Positions 1 to 35,760 of a DNA stretch of 64,000 bases are shown in pieces. The position numbers and the translations under genes were made by a program. The notes under the pieces were generated by a model. That model ran no database searches and was not told where the DNA came from. It worked only from the letters and a program-made list of their open reading frames with translations. How positions within the stretch are numbered: the stretch's first letter is position 1; every line of letters starts with the position of its first letter. The DNA is from Aphrophora alni (Eukaryota; Arthropoda; Insecta; Hemiptera; Aphrophoridae): contig OY740773.1 of the NCBI GenBank assembly GCA_963513935.1, positions 100,549,291-100,613,290 of the forward strand. Reading direction: 5' to 3'.

Positions 1-2040
1 CAAATTGATTGATTTAAGATTAGATGATCAGAATTCAACTGGTTCAGCAAAGATGTTGTGATGCCTGTGATGGACATGGACAAAAAGACAAAACAGGAGA
101 GCCATTGTTTTGTTGAAAACCGTTACTTTTCACTGTTAGAGAATCACTAGTTACTTGTTTTACTTTATAACACTGTCTTTTATTGTGTTACAACAAAGAA
201 ATGTAGAGAATACTAGAGAATGAAATCTTTAAATTCAAAATAATTTTATATACATACTACGTATATATATTAAATCAATTGAAATATTTGGGTTATGTCC
301 TTAGCAAAATTATAAAATCATCAAATCAAATTATATGTTTTAATGAATTGTGAAAGTGTTGGTATGAAATATTGTTATTTAAGAGTTTAAAATTTAATGA
401 ATCAGATTGTATAGATATTCAATTCAAACAAGTGTTAATATTAATTTAAGGTTTCTTAGACTTGGATAATGTCAATATGAAATTATGGAATGTTTCAAAC
501 ATGAAAGTTAGGATATTATCAAATTGGGCTGGTCTCACCATGTATTCAATATCTCATTTGATTATATCTTCTGATTTATTCGTAAATCGGTAGATTTACA
601 AGTAATCACTCATTATTACCACACATTAAGATAATATTTTTTATACACTTTCTTGAGGTAGTAGACTGGGATTTATCGGCTAAATTCGGATTCAATCCTC
701 TTCAATCTTGGAGCTTGCGTTTTGGCGTCCTTTTTGCTTCAACAATCCCGGAAGTTCCTCTATTTTAAACTCATCTTATAAGCTTTAAAATTACCGCCTT
801 CTAAATCACATCCACTTTTGGTTTTTTCTGTATGTGTTTTGGGCTAATAAAAAAATATTTTTAAGTAAATAATTTATTTGAGAAAGTTAGGAGTTACTTA
901 TCAGTAACAAGATTTTATTTAGGGATACATACATTTATATTATTTTACATTCAATAAAGGTCAAATAAATTTTCTATTTTATATCTTACTAACTAATTTA
1001 CATAAATATCAATTCATTTTGTGCAACAAGGTTTGTTTTAGTTGAATTTTTGTTGTCCAATCACATCACTGATCGTCCTTCGTAGGTGAGTTCGAAACCA
1101 AATTATTGCTTTCACTTTCTGTCAATATCGAAGTAATGTTTCGTGGGGATTCATCCAATAAACTGAACCATTTTATTGAAGGAATGTAAACTGTGTTGGT
1201 CCCGGCACCAGAATTTTTGGACTCACTAATTTTTTAAATTCCTACCATGTAGGTCGATCTGAAAAGAAATAAAAAAAGAAAGATGAAAAGAAAACAATAT
1301 AGAATAATAATATACCTATTTGTAATAGCTATTTAAATATCAATTAAAATGTCAACACTGCTCTGATGTTTTTGATTTAATCTTCTTTTCATCAAATCCA
1401 GATATATCCATTTCATCTTCCAAATTAACAAAATGTGTTGTTGATTTAAGGTTCCATAGGCACTCAACATGTAAATAATTCACAACAAACTTTAAAGTTG
1501 TATCTTCACTTCAACCAAAAGACATGTTTGGAGTAATGAATCATCAGGTTCACACGTCTTGTTTAATGGATGAATGATGATGCAGTGATTAAATAGGGGG
1601 AGGGGGACCACTGGCCTTAGAAAATAGAATGAAATCGATGGAATGTTTGTCACATACTAAACTACTCCACTAATTTTTTTTTGTTCGGACACGTTTAGTT
1701 ACTAAATTATTCGCCACTCTACTGAATTACTAGCCTAGTCCAAATTAGGCATAAAACGAGCAATTTGGTTTCATTTATTTTTTCCTCTCTGTCCTCTTCA
1801 ATGGGCCTTAGTAAATACAACAAAGCCAGTTTATTTGTTGTGTATTAATACATACTCCATGTTCTTGTTACTATTTCCTTTGATTTATTTATAATTTTCT
1901 GTCACTTACTTATTGTGCCAGATGTGTTGTTATACTAACCAATAACTATTATATGTTAATTGTTAGTATAAACTTTTCTATAGATGGATTTTTATAAGTA
2001 TTGGATCAATTGTATCACTAATACATTATATATTACAAGT
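1..2040. other. No gene seen
   Basis: AT-rich DNA without an open frame or repeat I can name. Confidence 0.5.
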
Positions 2041-2049
2041 GACCCGCGA

Positions 2050-2067
2050 ACCCGTGTTACCACGGGT
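2050..2067 (-). repeat. Terminal hairpin of Helitron
   Basis: Perfect 7-bp stem (ACCCGTG/CACGGGT) with a 4-nt loop, the most GC-rich stretch nearby and positioned past the helicase 3' end. Confidence 0.5.
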
Positions 2068-2418
2068 AAAAAAAATTTACAACGTTCAATAATCTTAAGA
2101 CGAAATTGATTTATAAAAAAATGTTCAAATTTGATCATCTGTCATTTTAAGTGATCGACTACAAAGAGTCTAAAACTCATTTAACTTTGTTCAGTAGTTC
2201 AAACTAATTAAGAAAATTAATATATAACAGTGATAGGTTCAACCGTTTATTAATACATATAGCTTCATATTTATAAATTTATTTATCAATACTCATAATA
2301 CGTCTCTAAAAACGACGTTCCGTGTGATTATTTCACCATCAGATGTCAGTAGTTGACTGTCCTTCAATTGAATGAACAAAGATTTTCACTCCTGAAAACG
2401 AACGACATCGACTGAGAG

Positions 2419-2838
2419 CTACATAAAGCTGACCATGGAGAAGACAAGGCGTGGCAAAAATAGTGCGATGCGTGACAAAGATTGACCTTGTGATTTGTTG
2501 ATGGTCAAGGAAAAAGCCAAAATCAGTGGAAACTGAGTACGTGGGAAACTTATTGGGATAGAAAAATAGTCTGAGGGAGAAAGTTTTATTCTTGGAATAA
2601 GAACTCGTTCACCTGCTGAAGCTCCAGTTAAAATCGTACAATCAATAAGGATCTGACGCATGATCTCAACTCTCAAACACGTTCCATTAATAAGTCCACG
2701 ACTCGCATCCAAATTTCTGTGTACAAATTGAAGGTAATTTGACTTTACCATGCGAACAACAAAGACTAAAGCCATCTCCAACTCCCCTTCTTTCACATGA
2801 ATATAACAGTGCGGATTATTCAAGCATTCTTCTTCCAT
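2419..2838 (-). pseudogene. Helitron helicase C-terminal fragment
   Basis: 139-codon open frame matching the last domain of Helitron Pif1-like helicase (INKSQGQ motif near residue 113). The N-terminal ATPase motifs are absent. Confidence 0.75.
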
Positions 2839-3808
2839 TTCCCATAAATAATTTGGTTTAATTTGGCCATTAAAGTCTAACGCAATTTAAAAATTGCGGT
2901 TGGTGATGAACGTTTTCTTTGATGTGCTACCGCAGTACCGTGTCTATTTCTTGTTCATGCTGGCGATATTCAAAATCTCGTCTCGCCTCCTGATGTGCTG
3001 TAGTATTTTGTCCCTATTCATTATTTCTGTAATCTTGACTTTGACGCAGTTGCCTCATGCGTTCACGTGTACCGGTATTCAATCTTTTGCGATCATCAGC
3101 TTCTGTTCGTTCTCGACGGGGCATAACATATTACTGTAAGACTGGGATGTAAAGGCATCAAACAATATGTAAACAATCTCAAGATAACCCCGTAAAATAA
3201 GATCTTGCACAAAACAAAAAAGAAATATAACGTAAAATTAAGTAAAACTTGCTAACATTTACAGTGTAAGGATAAAATAATCATCTTAAAATGGCTGAGT
3301 TTAAACACACTTAAATGTATTTAATTTCCACCAGCTGATACATTTGTTTTTTCATTTACAATTATTTGTTTACTTTTTATATATCGAAATAGTTTCAATA
3401 TGGAGATTTCTGAAACTTCATGAACCTATATCTTAGGAACCACTTGACTTGAAACTTCGGTTTTAGCAGTTTCTCACTAAGGTCTATGATTGTGCAAAAT
3501 TTCAAGTTCCTAGCCTATACAGTTTTTGAGTTGAAAAATCAAAAGGACAGACTTAGCGTTTTATTAATATGATTATTACTGTTTATCGAGGATACGTTAT
3601 GTATCAATTACATCAGGTTCATAAAGAAACAATGTCTTTTTGCCTATTGACTACTCCAAAATGAAAAGCACTGTGAATCCGAACATTCCTCGAACCAGGA
3701 TCAAAATTATTAAATTCAATAAACTTATTAACTTGGAGGTATTAAGGTAAATACCATATCATTTAGAGACATCGCGTCTCTTATATATATCTTCTGATAT
3801 GATTTTAC

Positions 3809-4126
3809 ATAATAATTAAAACAAACACCTTTTAGTATTAACCACAACTTTATTTAAAATTTACTGACCATGGTTTTGCTAGTTACAGCATTGTCAAGGT
3901 AGTTTACATGAATGAAGAAGAAAGGTACAGTTCACAATTTCCAAACAATAGTTGGGTGAAACCCTTTTTGTCAACCTAGATAAAGGAGGGGGAGGAATGG
4001 GAGGGCTATGACCTAGTTAATGGTTTGAGGAGTGGGGAGTTGTTAAATTCTAGTTGTTCATTTAAAACTAACACATTTTTATTAACTATTCTATTAATTT
4101 CTAAAAAGTGTTTGTTTTAATTATTA
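3809..4126. repeat. Penelope-terminus remnant
   Basis: The stretch 3866-3912 matches, with about 80% identity, the inverted terminus of the Penelope element at 12.8 kb (ACCATGGTTTTGCTAGTTAC core). An imperfect inverted repeat of about 28 bp (3809-3837 against 4093-4126) brackets it. No coding sequence remains. It looks like an old non-autonomous copy. Confidence 0.45.
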
Positions 4127-4129
4127 AAA

Positions 4130-5845
4130 TGGAATACCACCAAGCATCTATGGTCTTTAGCAAAAATGATTTTACATAGTTTATAATAATTTGTTATATA
4201 TATCTTATACCTTAATATATTTTGTAAAGTTTTGCCTATACAAACAATCTTTTCTTTCTTTCAGGTATTCCTTTGCAGAGTATATGCTGTGCAGAATAAA
4301 ATTACATGCTCAGACGTTTCCTTTATTTTACAATATCAAGTGACACAAGATGAAAATATTTGTTAGTGCAAGTGTGTCCATTCTATTAGAGTGATGGCTG
4401 CTCAAAAATATATTATGGTTTATGGAGAATCAAGGTTTCCTGGGCAATTCTTCTTCTTTTGTACCATTTACCAAAATTAGTTATTGTATTCCCTCCCACT
4501 GCATTTCTTTGACTTTGTTGACTGCATCTCTTTCAGAAAGTTTCAGGTCTGTTGTAATTACTTAGCATCTAGAGTTGCCTTTTTATATCTAAATGTTTCC
4601 CATTATATTTATATGTATTGGGATACATTGTATTTCTGCAATTAAATTAATAATTTTCTAGTGTTATCAGAAATGTGAATGATATATAGGGTTGATAAGG
4701 CATCTGAGATGACAACCATTCCATTGGATATGGTGCGAGTTTAGGCTATTTAATATATGGCATTTTACAGAGTTTAATAGAGTTTTGCAGTAGCTACTAC
4801 TATACAATGTAGCATTTCCCACTAGGTATTTTAGGCACGTGCTTTGAGCGTAAAATTTTGAAGAAAAATATAGCTTGAAAAATTTGAGGGAAATTTTTTT
4901 CGAGAGTGCAAGATTTGTCTAATGCAAAGACAAATTTTGTTTTAGAGTATCAATCTTGCTTTTCACCAGTTATAAAGATGACTTACAGGAATGCCTTCCA
5001 GATGATTGTATAAAATTCAAATAATTCATGAAGAATATTCTTGAGGATCCTGAAGATAAAATATAAAAATAATAGAGAGAAGTAGAAACAACTCTTTCAT
5101 TCTCGCCTCTTCTATATGTAATCAAAGATTTACGATATATTTCCCAATATTAATGTAATTCTTAGAATTATTTTGAGCACAGCAGTAACTGTGAACGCTC
5201 ATCTTCAGCATTGAAGGGAGTTATAACTACTTACTCAACTCATAGGGGCAAGTAAACTAAAAGGCCTTACCATTATGTTAATTGATTATGATGTCAATCA
5301 GTCTATTGATTTTCAAGAGCTAATAAAAAACATTTTCAAAGATAAGGCAAAAAATGATCATCGCTTGAGAGTTTATAAGTACCTAAAGAAACTATGAACA
5401 TGGATGATGAAACTTCATAATGATCCCTTTCAATCTTACATATGTGGTTGATAATGTGAGAACAGCAAATATTTTAATAAAGATACATTATAAACTTCTT
5501 TAAAGTTGGCAACCTACATATATTGTACATTTTTATATTTTGTTGTTTTCGTAGAAACAATTTTCAGTATATAAATAAGAACATGTGCTGTACAGATAAT
5601 TATTTCTTATCTTTGTCTGCCCACTACCACTTAGTGGTTTTATTTTTGATTATTTCAAAGAATCAGAACAATTCTATCCTATTGTAAATTGTTAAAAGCT
5701 TGAAACAATTTTTTTATCCAGATTTATTTTGAAGATAAAAAAAAAAAAAACAAAGTATTTAATGAAGTTTTAATGTGTAAATATTATAACAAAACTTTTT
5801 GAAAGTCAGTGTAGCTACTTTGAAAGTGGTAATCCTACTTTACTT
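4130..5845. other. No gene seen
   Basis: AT-rich, with a homopolymer A run near 5738. No recognisable coding or terminal repeats. Confidence 0.5.
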
Positions 5846-5849
5846 TATT

Positions 5850-7815
5850 ATTTCAAGTTTATAATGATATGGGTAGAAGGGTGCAACCAAACAATTAGTC
5901 TAAATGAGGCTTTGCTACTATAGTCAGATAATTTATATTTAACCTGTATATCTATTTGTAGATCATAAATGACACCCCCTATACCTTGATTGTTCACTGA
6001 CCCATCAGTTGATATATAATATTCTATTATATAATATATACATAATAATATTGTTTTTAATAATATATTGACATTTTTATATTGTGTGTTTATATTAAAC
6101 ATGTGATAATTTTAGGAATGCAATAAATAACCCACTTTTTCTTGAATTCAATACCTTTAATGCTTGTGAGTATCAAAAGATCATCTTTAACACATTGACT
6201 GCTAAAATTCATGCAATATTGGTTGGCAAATGCTAAAAAAATTAAAAATTATTTTTGCTTACCATCAGATGTGTTATGATGGAAAAACATTTAGGAAGAC
6301 AATTTGGGCAAAAAAACAACGTATTTTAGGCCATTTTAGTCTGCGTCCACTATCGTGGACGTGAGCACCTGGAGACTTCCACATAACACATACGTTAACC
6401 ATGGAAACATGGGAACTGAAAACTACGATCGCAAAAATGGAAGAAAACTATCTCCCCACATGCGCAAAACCAGCCGTCCATACCACACAAATGCTAGACA
6501 CACTGACGAATCTAAGCAACAAAACTATGGCGTCCACGATCGTAGACGCGTGCACATGGCGGCGCCCCCCTGAGTCCACGATCGTGGACGCTAGCAGTCA
6601 ACGTGTTAAATAATAAAATATGGTTTAGCAAGAGAAAAACTACTGCTTTTCTTCTCCTCCAAACAATTGCTGGGAATCTGAACACACCAGTTAAAAGATT
6701 GATTAATAATGGAATTATTTTATGTCCCCAGTACTGATGATGCAATATTAACATGTCAAGTTCATGTAGCAAGGGTGTTTCCTATCTTTTAAACATTTCC
6801 AGATAAATTTATCATACATGAATTGTCTTTTGAATTGCAAGGGAGTAATAATGGTTTATGCATATTAATCCATTATTGGAGTAGTGTTAAAAGCTCCTAG
6901 TATAACTCTCAATACATTATTTCGTATAGTATCTAGCTTTTGAGGCTAGATATAACTCCTCCATACAAATAGCTATCATAATCTAGCTTTGATCTAATGA
7001 GACCTTTATATAAATTTTATCATGCAATTTTGGTAGGAGCCCCATTCCTTCCTTCAATAGCTTTTAGTATTTTACTACTGGAGCTATATAGCTTAGCTAG
7101 CTTTCTAGTGTGTACTTTTCAGCTCATTTTGCTATGAAACCAAATCGCTAAAATTTTTCCGTGGTTAGTCACTGAGATTGTATTGTTATTTATTGAAACA
7201 TTAGGTTCCTCTATGTTTCTTGTTCTTGTGAAAATGATTGTATTACATTTCTTTGGACTAAATGTTAGATGTAGTTGAGTCTTATATTAAGGTATTCTTT
7301 AGAGTCTTGTATTGTTTCAATCTCTTCGTTCACGGATTTTGACTTGGTATACACTAGTATATTATCAGCGTATTGTAAAGATATAACTGGGCTTACAAAA
7401 TGCCTGTTAACTTCCGAAATATAGGCCAAGAAAAGGATTGGGCTGAAAATTATACTTCCCTGTGACAATCTTTTGAAAAATGTCATTCTTATGTTCTTCC
7501 AACATTAATTCTGTTTAGTCAAAAAGGAGGAACACCATTTGATGAATGTAGTAGGAATACCCATTGTGAATATTTTACATAGTAGGGTTGATATATGGAC
7601 ATTATCATAGGCATTGCTAAGGTCAATAGTGGCTGACCTTATGTTATTTTTTCCTCAATCCCAACAAAATATCGGAAAGTTAATAAATGATCTCTCCAAC
7701 CCTTTATCTCTTAAGAAACCAAATTGAGATTCTGGAATAAGTTTCCTGTGCTCTAAAAATCACTTCAGTCTCTCTTTAACCATACTATTTAATATTTTAA
7801 GAAAACATGATATCA
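5850..7815 (-). mobile_element. I/R1-type LINE fragment, degenerate
   Basis: Minus-strand frames with several shifts. At 7815-7600 is the RT start (LIPESQFGF, then ATIDLSNAYDNVH, motif A). At 7486-7265 is RLSQGSIIFSPILF (motif B) and LQYADNILVY, motif C with YADD changed to YADN. Near 6950-6890 is LDTIRNNVLRVILGAF, the post-RT region. At 6030-5860 is an RNase H start (ISTDGSVNNQGIGGVIYD). The order is that of an I- or R1-clade ORF2. It is inactive: a catalytic Asp is lost, there are multiple stops, and a MITE is inserted at 6187-6609. Confidence 0.75.
6187..6609. mobile_element. piggyBac-like MITE, TTAA flanked
   Basis: 423 bp with TTAA at both ends and inverted termini TTAACACRTTGACTGCTA (one mismatch). 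The interior has no transposase. It carries three copies of the palindrome GTCCACGATCGTGGAC (two with one mismatch each) at 6345, 6532 and 6574, probably protein-binding or hairpin sites. GC content is well above its surroundings. It interrupts the LINE at 5.85-7.8 kb. Short open frames across it are composition artefacts. Confidence 0.8.
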
Positions 7816-7819
7816 GTAA

Positions 7820-8555
7820 AATGAGTCTATAATATAATATAATACAAGTTTTACCTTTCCCAGGATTAAGAATGGAATTAATTAATTTTAACCTCTTTTT
7901 AGAAATCGGGGATTGTCTTGTAAAATATCAATATTATATATCTAATTTTGGATTCAGTATAGTCAAGAAATTTACATGTGATTAGTACAACTACCTGCCT
8001 TTACCATTTACTAGCAAGTATATAATTTGTTTTATGAATTATATCCATTTACTATTCAAGTTTAAAATTTTGAAGTTCCGACCGAAATAACATGATTATT
8101 GATTGAAACCATTATGTGTAAAATTACAGAATGCACAATTAGACATAATTTAAGAAATATTAATTGAAACAATGGCTAAAAGAACTACATAAACAGTTGC
8201 CGCTTTGATACTACTTTGAACAAGCTACTTTTGCTAAACAATTTGACATTTGAACATGATAACATAGAAGCAACCCAACAAAAACAAAATAAAGGGTTTC
8301 ATATTTAACTTTGTTGTTTAAAAAATCCATGGATTCATAAATTTTGTTGTTAGTGAGTACAATTTTATTCCTTACTTTGAAAATTTTTAAATGTAAACAT
8401 AATACAATTTTATTACTTCTATTTTATATGGTGAGGGAGGAGTCAAAAAAATCTTTAAAATTACTTTGTTTTATAGTTTAATCAAATTAATATTAATTCT
8501 TTAATCAGAGTTTATAAATACAAGTTTAAATATACTACTGGTCACAAATTTGGAT
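7820..8555. other. No gene seen; downstream of PDF
   Basis: AT-rich intergenic DNA up to the probable PDF polyadenylation signal (8562-8557). Confidence 0.5.
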
Positions 8556-8788
8556 GTTTATTGTACAGGAAGTTATTTACTCTCTCAAATTTTGCTCCAG
8601 AGTAGCCTCTAATGAGGTAAACAAGTTGTATAGATCACCATATTTGATATGAATTTCAACTGATAATCAACCACTGTAAACCACAATGATTACTCTTATT
8701 GGTAGTATTACCTACAATGATCAATAGAATCCACAAGAGCTCAGAATAAAACTAATAGAATATATAAAACAATTCTACAATTACTCTA

Positions 8789-32468
<23,680 letters not shown>

Positions 32469-33356
32469 ATTTCCTTACTGAAAATATAAAAGTAAAAACA
32501 ATAAATCCTTGTATAAATTTATTTAAAGTAAATTTTGAACAACAAGCTATCTAATTTCTCACATCATAACATCCAAAGATACAACAAACGCATACATAGG
32601 CCTTCTTAAAAACAAAAACATGTCAATTTATAAAAGAAAAATGGTGCAGCAATTTCCATATTAGTACCAATTTTTTTATATTATTTATGACTTAAATTTC
32701 ATCTATATTTTATAAAATTAGAATGTTATATGCTGCATTTAACTCTAATCGTGTCCTCGCCCACTTGGAAGTCGGGCTAACTACATTTCAAACATATCAA
32801 ACACATAAAGGAAAATCTATTAGTATGCCCGTTACTAAAACATTTTTCCTTTACCACCAACATAAAAAATAGGTAGGCCAAATAATAAGGACAAAAGAAC
32901 AAATATATTTAAAAAAACTTTCCAATAAAATACATGGATGGAAATGATAAACATGTGCATCAGTTGCAGCAATTAAAGTTAAAAATAGATGATTATTGTT
33001 TATTATGATAGTTTATTGGAAACACTTAGCCGATTGTCGTAGACGCTATACTTCTCCGAATTGTGCTCTATTGCAGTGCTCAAACTAAAATCATTTATAT
33101 TTTGAAGCCTCTGGAGCAATTTTAAATATCATTTTAATTAATTACCCACTCTGAAACTGAAAAAAATGTATATTTTTTAAACGAATTTTAATAAAAAACA
33201 TAGACTAACACTTACAAATAAAATTAGCATGAAAATCCGATTAGGAGTTCTTGAGTTACCTATAAGCTTACATATAGATATTGTGTTTTATATAAATAAA
33301 AGTATATTCTTTTTCTTTACAGACACCAAAGCCCAAATCAAACTCTAGATTCTTCA

Positions 33357-33626
33357 TTTTATATATACTATTCGTATCTGTCAAATGTAGTCTTTATTTT
33401 TATTTTAACTTTACCTTCTATGTGGCTACATGTTTCGCTGCCACAGGCAGCATCATCAGGCCAGCTGTTATGTCCATCAAACACTTATAAATACACCACA
33501 CTTGTAACACATATTTTTATACATTTTTTGTACACGTCATATAATAAATAAATTATGTTTAACATTGTTAAATAAAAAACTAAAAATAAAGACTACATTT
33601 GACAGATACGAATAGTATATATAAAA
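33357..33626. mobile_element. Foldback with 46-bp perfect arms and hammerhead motif
   Basis: Arms 33357-33402 and 33581-33626 are perfect inverted copies. They enclose about 180 bp containing a hammerhead-like motif on the minus strand. The layout parallels the Penelope element at 12.7 kb (inverted arms plus hammerhead-like fold), so it may be a non-autonomous Penelope relative. No coding sequence. Confidence 0.6.
33423..33463 (-). ncRNA. Hammerhead-ribozyme-like motif (best copy)
   Basis: Minus strand, in order: UGGC (stem I), CUGAUGA core, one extra U, GCUGCC-UGU-GGCAGC (6-bp stem II), GAAAC, AU, GUA, then GCCA closing stem I (4 bp). Stem III is minimal, as in Penelope-type hammerheads that act as dimers. 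The extra U between CUGAUGA and stem II is a departure that may weaken cleavage. Cleavage would follow GUA at about 33427. Confidence 0.6.
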
Positions 33627-33957
33627 TAAAATATATGTAGTTCTAGGTCTGTTCAACAATGAATAGATTCTTCAATTTTCTGCTTCTTGTCATCCCAATT
33701 TTCATCCACTTCTGATTTAAAATTCCTAATAAGGCATTGTTAGGAATAATTGTTAAGAATAATAGTGGTTAGGTAAAATTATAAACCTATCAAATATACT
33801 TTTTATACTAAGTCCAAAAACAATACACAGAAGGCAGAATATTGTTGTGAAATATATCAAGAAGTGTCATAATAGCTGACTCTACACAAAATCCCTAGTT
33901 CATTAACCTGACAAGGTATATATAAACCCACCTGTAAGCGAGGTCAGTCATAATTGA

Positions 33958-34092
33958 ATGGTGATAGCCAAAGGCTCTGCTCGTCAACTGACAAAGGGCA
34001 TTGGTCAGTCATTATTGAAAAGATCAACAGTGACAGCCAGAGTCTCTGCTCGTCGGTCGACCAAGAGCATTGGTCGGAACTATTAACAGGAT
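33958..34092 (+). repeat. Imperfect tandem duplication, about 70 bp
   Basis: Two units share GTGAYAGCCARAG, CTCTGCTCGTC and GGGCATTGGTC-like blocks. Both strands stay open across it, which follows from the repeat. No family assigned. Confidence 0.5.
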
Positions 34093-34219
34093 TCATCAGA
34101 ATCAGCTTTGAGAAGACTACGATCAAAAACACGGTAGCCAGTACTTACAGAAATAGAGATGAGCAAACCAACAGTGTATTCTCAAATGAATTTAAAGAAA
34201 GTAGACTCGTTTGAATTTT

Positions 34220-34815
34220 ATAATATTTCACAATAATATTCAGCTTGGTCTATCTTGGAACTAATAGATATAGTTTACAATAAAGAGGATTAGATATGAA
34301 TAATGTATTTCTTGGAATTATAATATAACTGAACCACTGATTGCTATGTGTATTTCATTTAACCATAAATCGCTCTATCTGAAATAAATAACTTTCATAA
34401 TAATAAATGGAATATATATTCATTTATAACAGGATCTTCTAACCGATCCATTGTTAGTTTTTAATTAATAAAAGTATAAAAAACACTGCTTCAGTGTTAA
34501 TTTTTATAGGTTAAATATCAAAGTTAAAATTGAAAAAAGACTTACAGTGCACAACTAAATTATTTAAAAAAAAGATAATAATAACATTAAAATTTACTCA
34601 GTATCTAGGCTGTGCATAGATCACAGATTTAAAAAAAATAGACAAAATAATAATCTGTACCGCATACAGAAACAAATTCTGTATATAGAAAAAAAAAAAA
34701 TTTAACCGATCATCATAATTTAGCCTATCGTACATAATTAGAACTTGACAATGTGTAAACTAATTTTCTTATATACTTACCACCAAAAAGTAACATCATT
34801 ATCTCATCAAACATT
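34220..34815. other. No gene seen
   Basis: AT-rich. GTGGTAAGTATA on the minus strand at about 34782 resembles a splice donor, without a supporting exon. Confidence 0.4.
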
Positions 34816-34817
34816 TA

Positions 34818-35442
34818 GTTTTTTTTTTTTTGTTTGTGTTTTAATGCAAAAAACCATTTTGGTCATTATCGTCTTCAACATTTTAGCAAGAAGATACTTT
34901 ATCTTAAAAACTTAGAAATAACATTAAAAACAAAAACTAGATTGTCAAAAGTACTCAAAAGTAACTGACCAAATAATGAATGACAAAACATTAAGCATTT
35001 TAATGAAATAATTAATGTCAGTTATCTTGAATGTTGTATTTTATATTTAATGTTGTAATAAGTGTATATGTGCTGTGTAATGTTTAATTTAAATATAACG
35101 TGCATTTAAATAAATAAGAGGGGAAAAAATCAAGTTTGACAATGCCTGAATAAAAATAGGTATATATAATTTAAAATATATATATATATATATAAGCCAA
35201 AAAACAAAACAATTATAATGATTTTAATCAATTTTGATTAAATATAGCCGTCAATTATCCAAACAAAACTTACTGGTTATTCATACCTACTAACAATGCG
35301 CCAGTCCGGTATTTACTGATCACAAAGTAAAACGAAGCATGGAAACGTTAGGCATCAAATATCTGAAAAAGAGATGTCAAATATAGTTTTAGTGGAATGT
35401 GACAGCTTATGACTCCAACTAATGTGTTAAGCTGCCTGAAAG

Positions 35443-35493
<51 letters not shown>

Positions 35494-35760
35494 AATGATT
35501 TACAAGTTAATAGAAAAAATGAACTTGACTAACCATCTGGTTGTTCCCCCCCCCCTGATTTACTCCTAATCAGTATTTTTCTTTTACATGCAGCTTAGTA
35601 TACTATATTAATATTTTGTTTTAAGGGGGAAAATTATTGTAGTCATCATCGTATTCATACAATTAAGAATAAGATGTGCTACATTAAAAACCTACAATAG
35701 AACTAAAAACAATAACAAACAATTTGAACAACATTAATAACATTAAAACTAGTTAACAAT
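34818..35760 (-). repeat. Two related retroelement 3' ends with poly(T)
   Basis: 34818-34960 and 35445-35760 share, after a T tract, a diverged stretch (ATTNNNGTCATNATCGT, then AAGAT-CT-TTAAAAAC). On the minus strand these are tails ending in poly(A), the second with 45 A's (35489-35445). They look like copies of one LINE or SINE family; no protein remains. Confidence 0.45.
35445..35489. repeat. Poly(T) tract, 45 nt
   Basis: Uninterrupted T run; see the retroelement tails entry. Confidence 0.9.

Larger units (their letters stand above)
2041..3575 (-). mobile_element. Decayed Helitron
   Basis: At high coordinates, minus-strand frames open with MPRRERTEADDRKR at 3124 and continue with a shifted frame (AHQEARRDFEYRQHEQE). 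This Arg/Glu-rich start is typical of animal Helitron Rep-helicase proteins. At 2838-2419 is the helicase C-terminus: RNLDASRGLINGTCLRV, TGASAGERVLIPRI and LAFSLTINKSQGQSLSR (Pif1 motif region). Everything between, including the Rep HUH and Walker motifs, is missing, so it is not autonomous. A hairpin (7-bp stem, TTAC loop) at 2050-2067 sits beyond the helicase end, where a Helitron 3' hairpin belongs. The 5' side near 3575 has the degenerate AT-rich border seen in these elements. Exact ends are not certain. Confidence 0.75.

Noticed and set aside
6355..6772. Three overlapping short open frames
   Set aside because: They lie across the GC-rich TTAA MITE and its palindromes; no conserved protein features.
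33944..34214. Open frames on both strands
   Set aside because: Explained by an imperfect tandem duplication; no recognisable domain or splice context.
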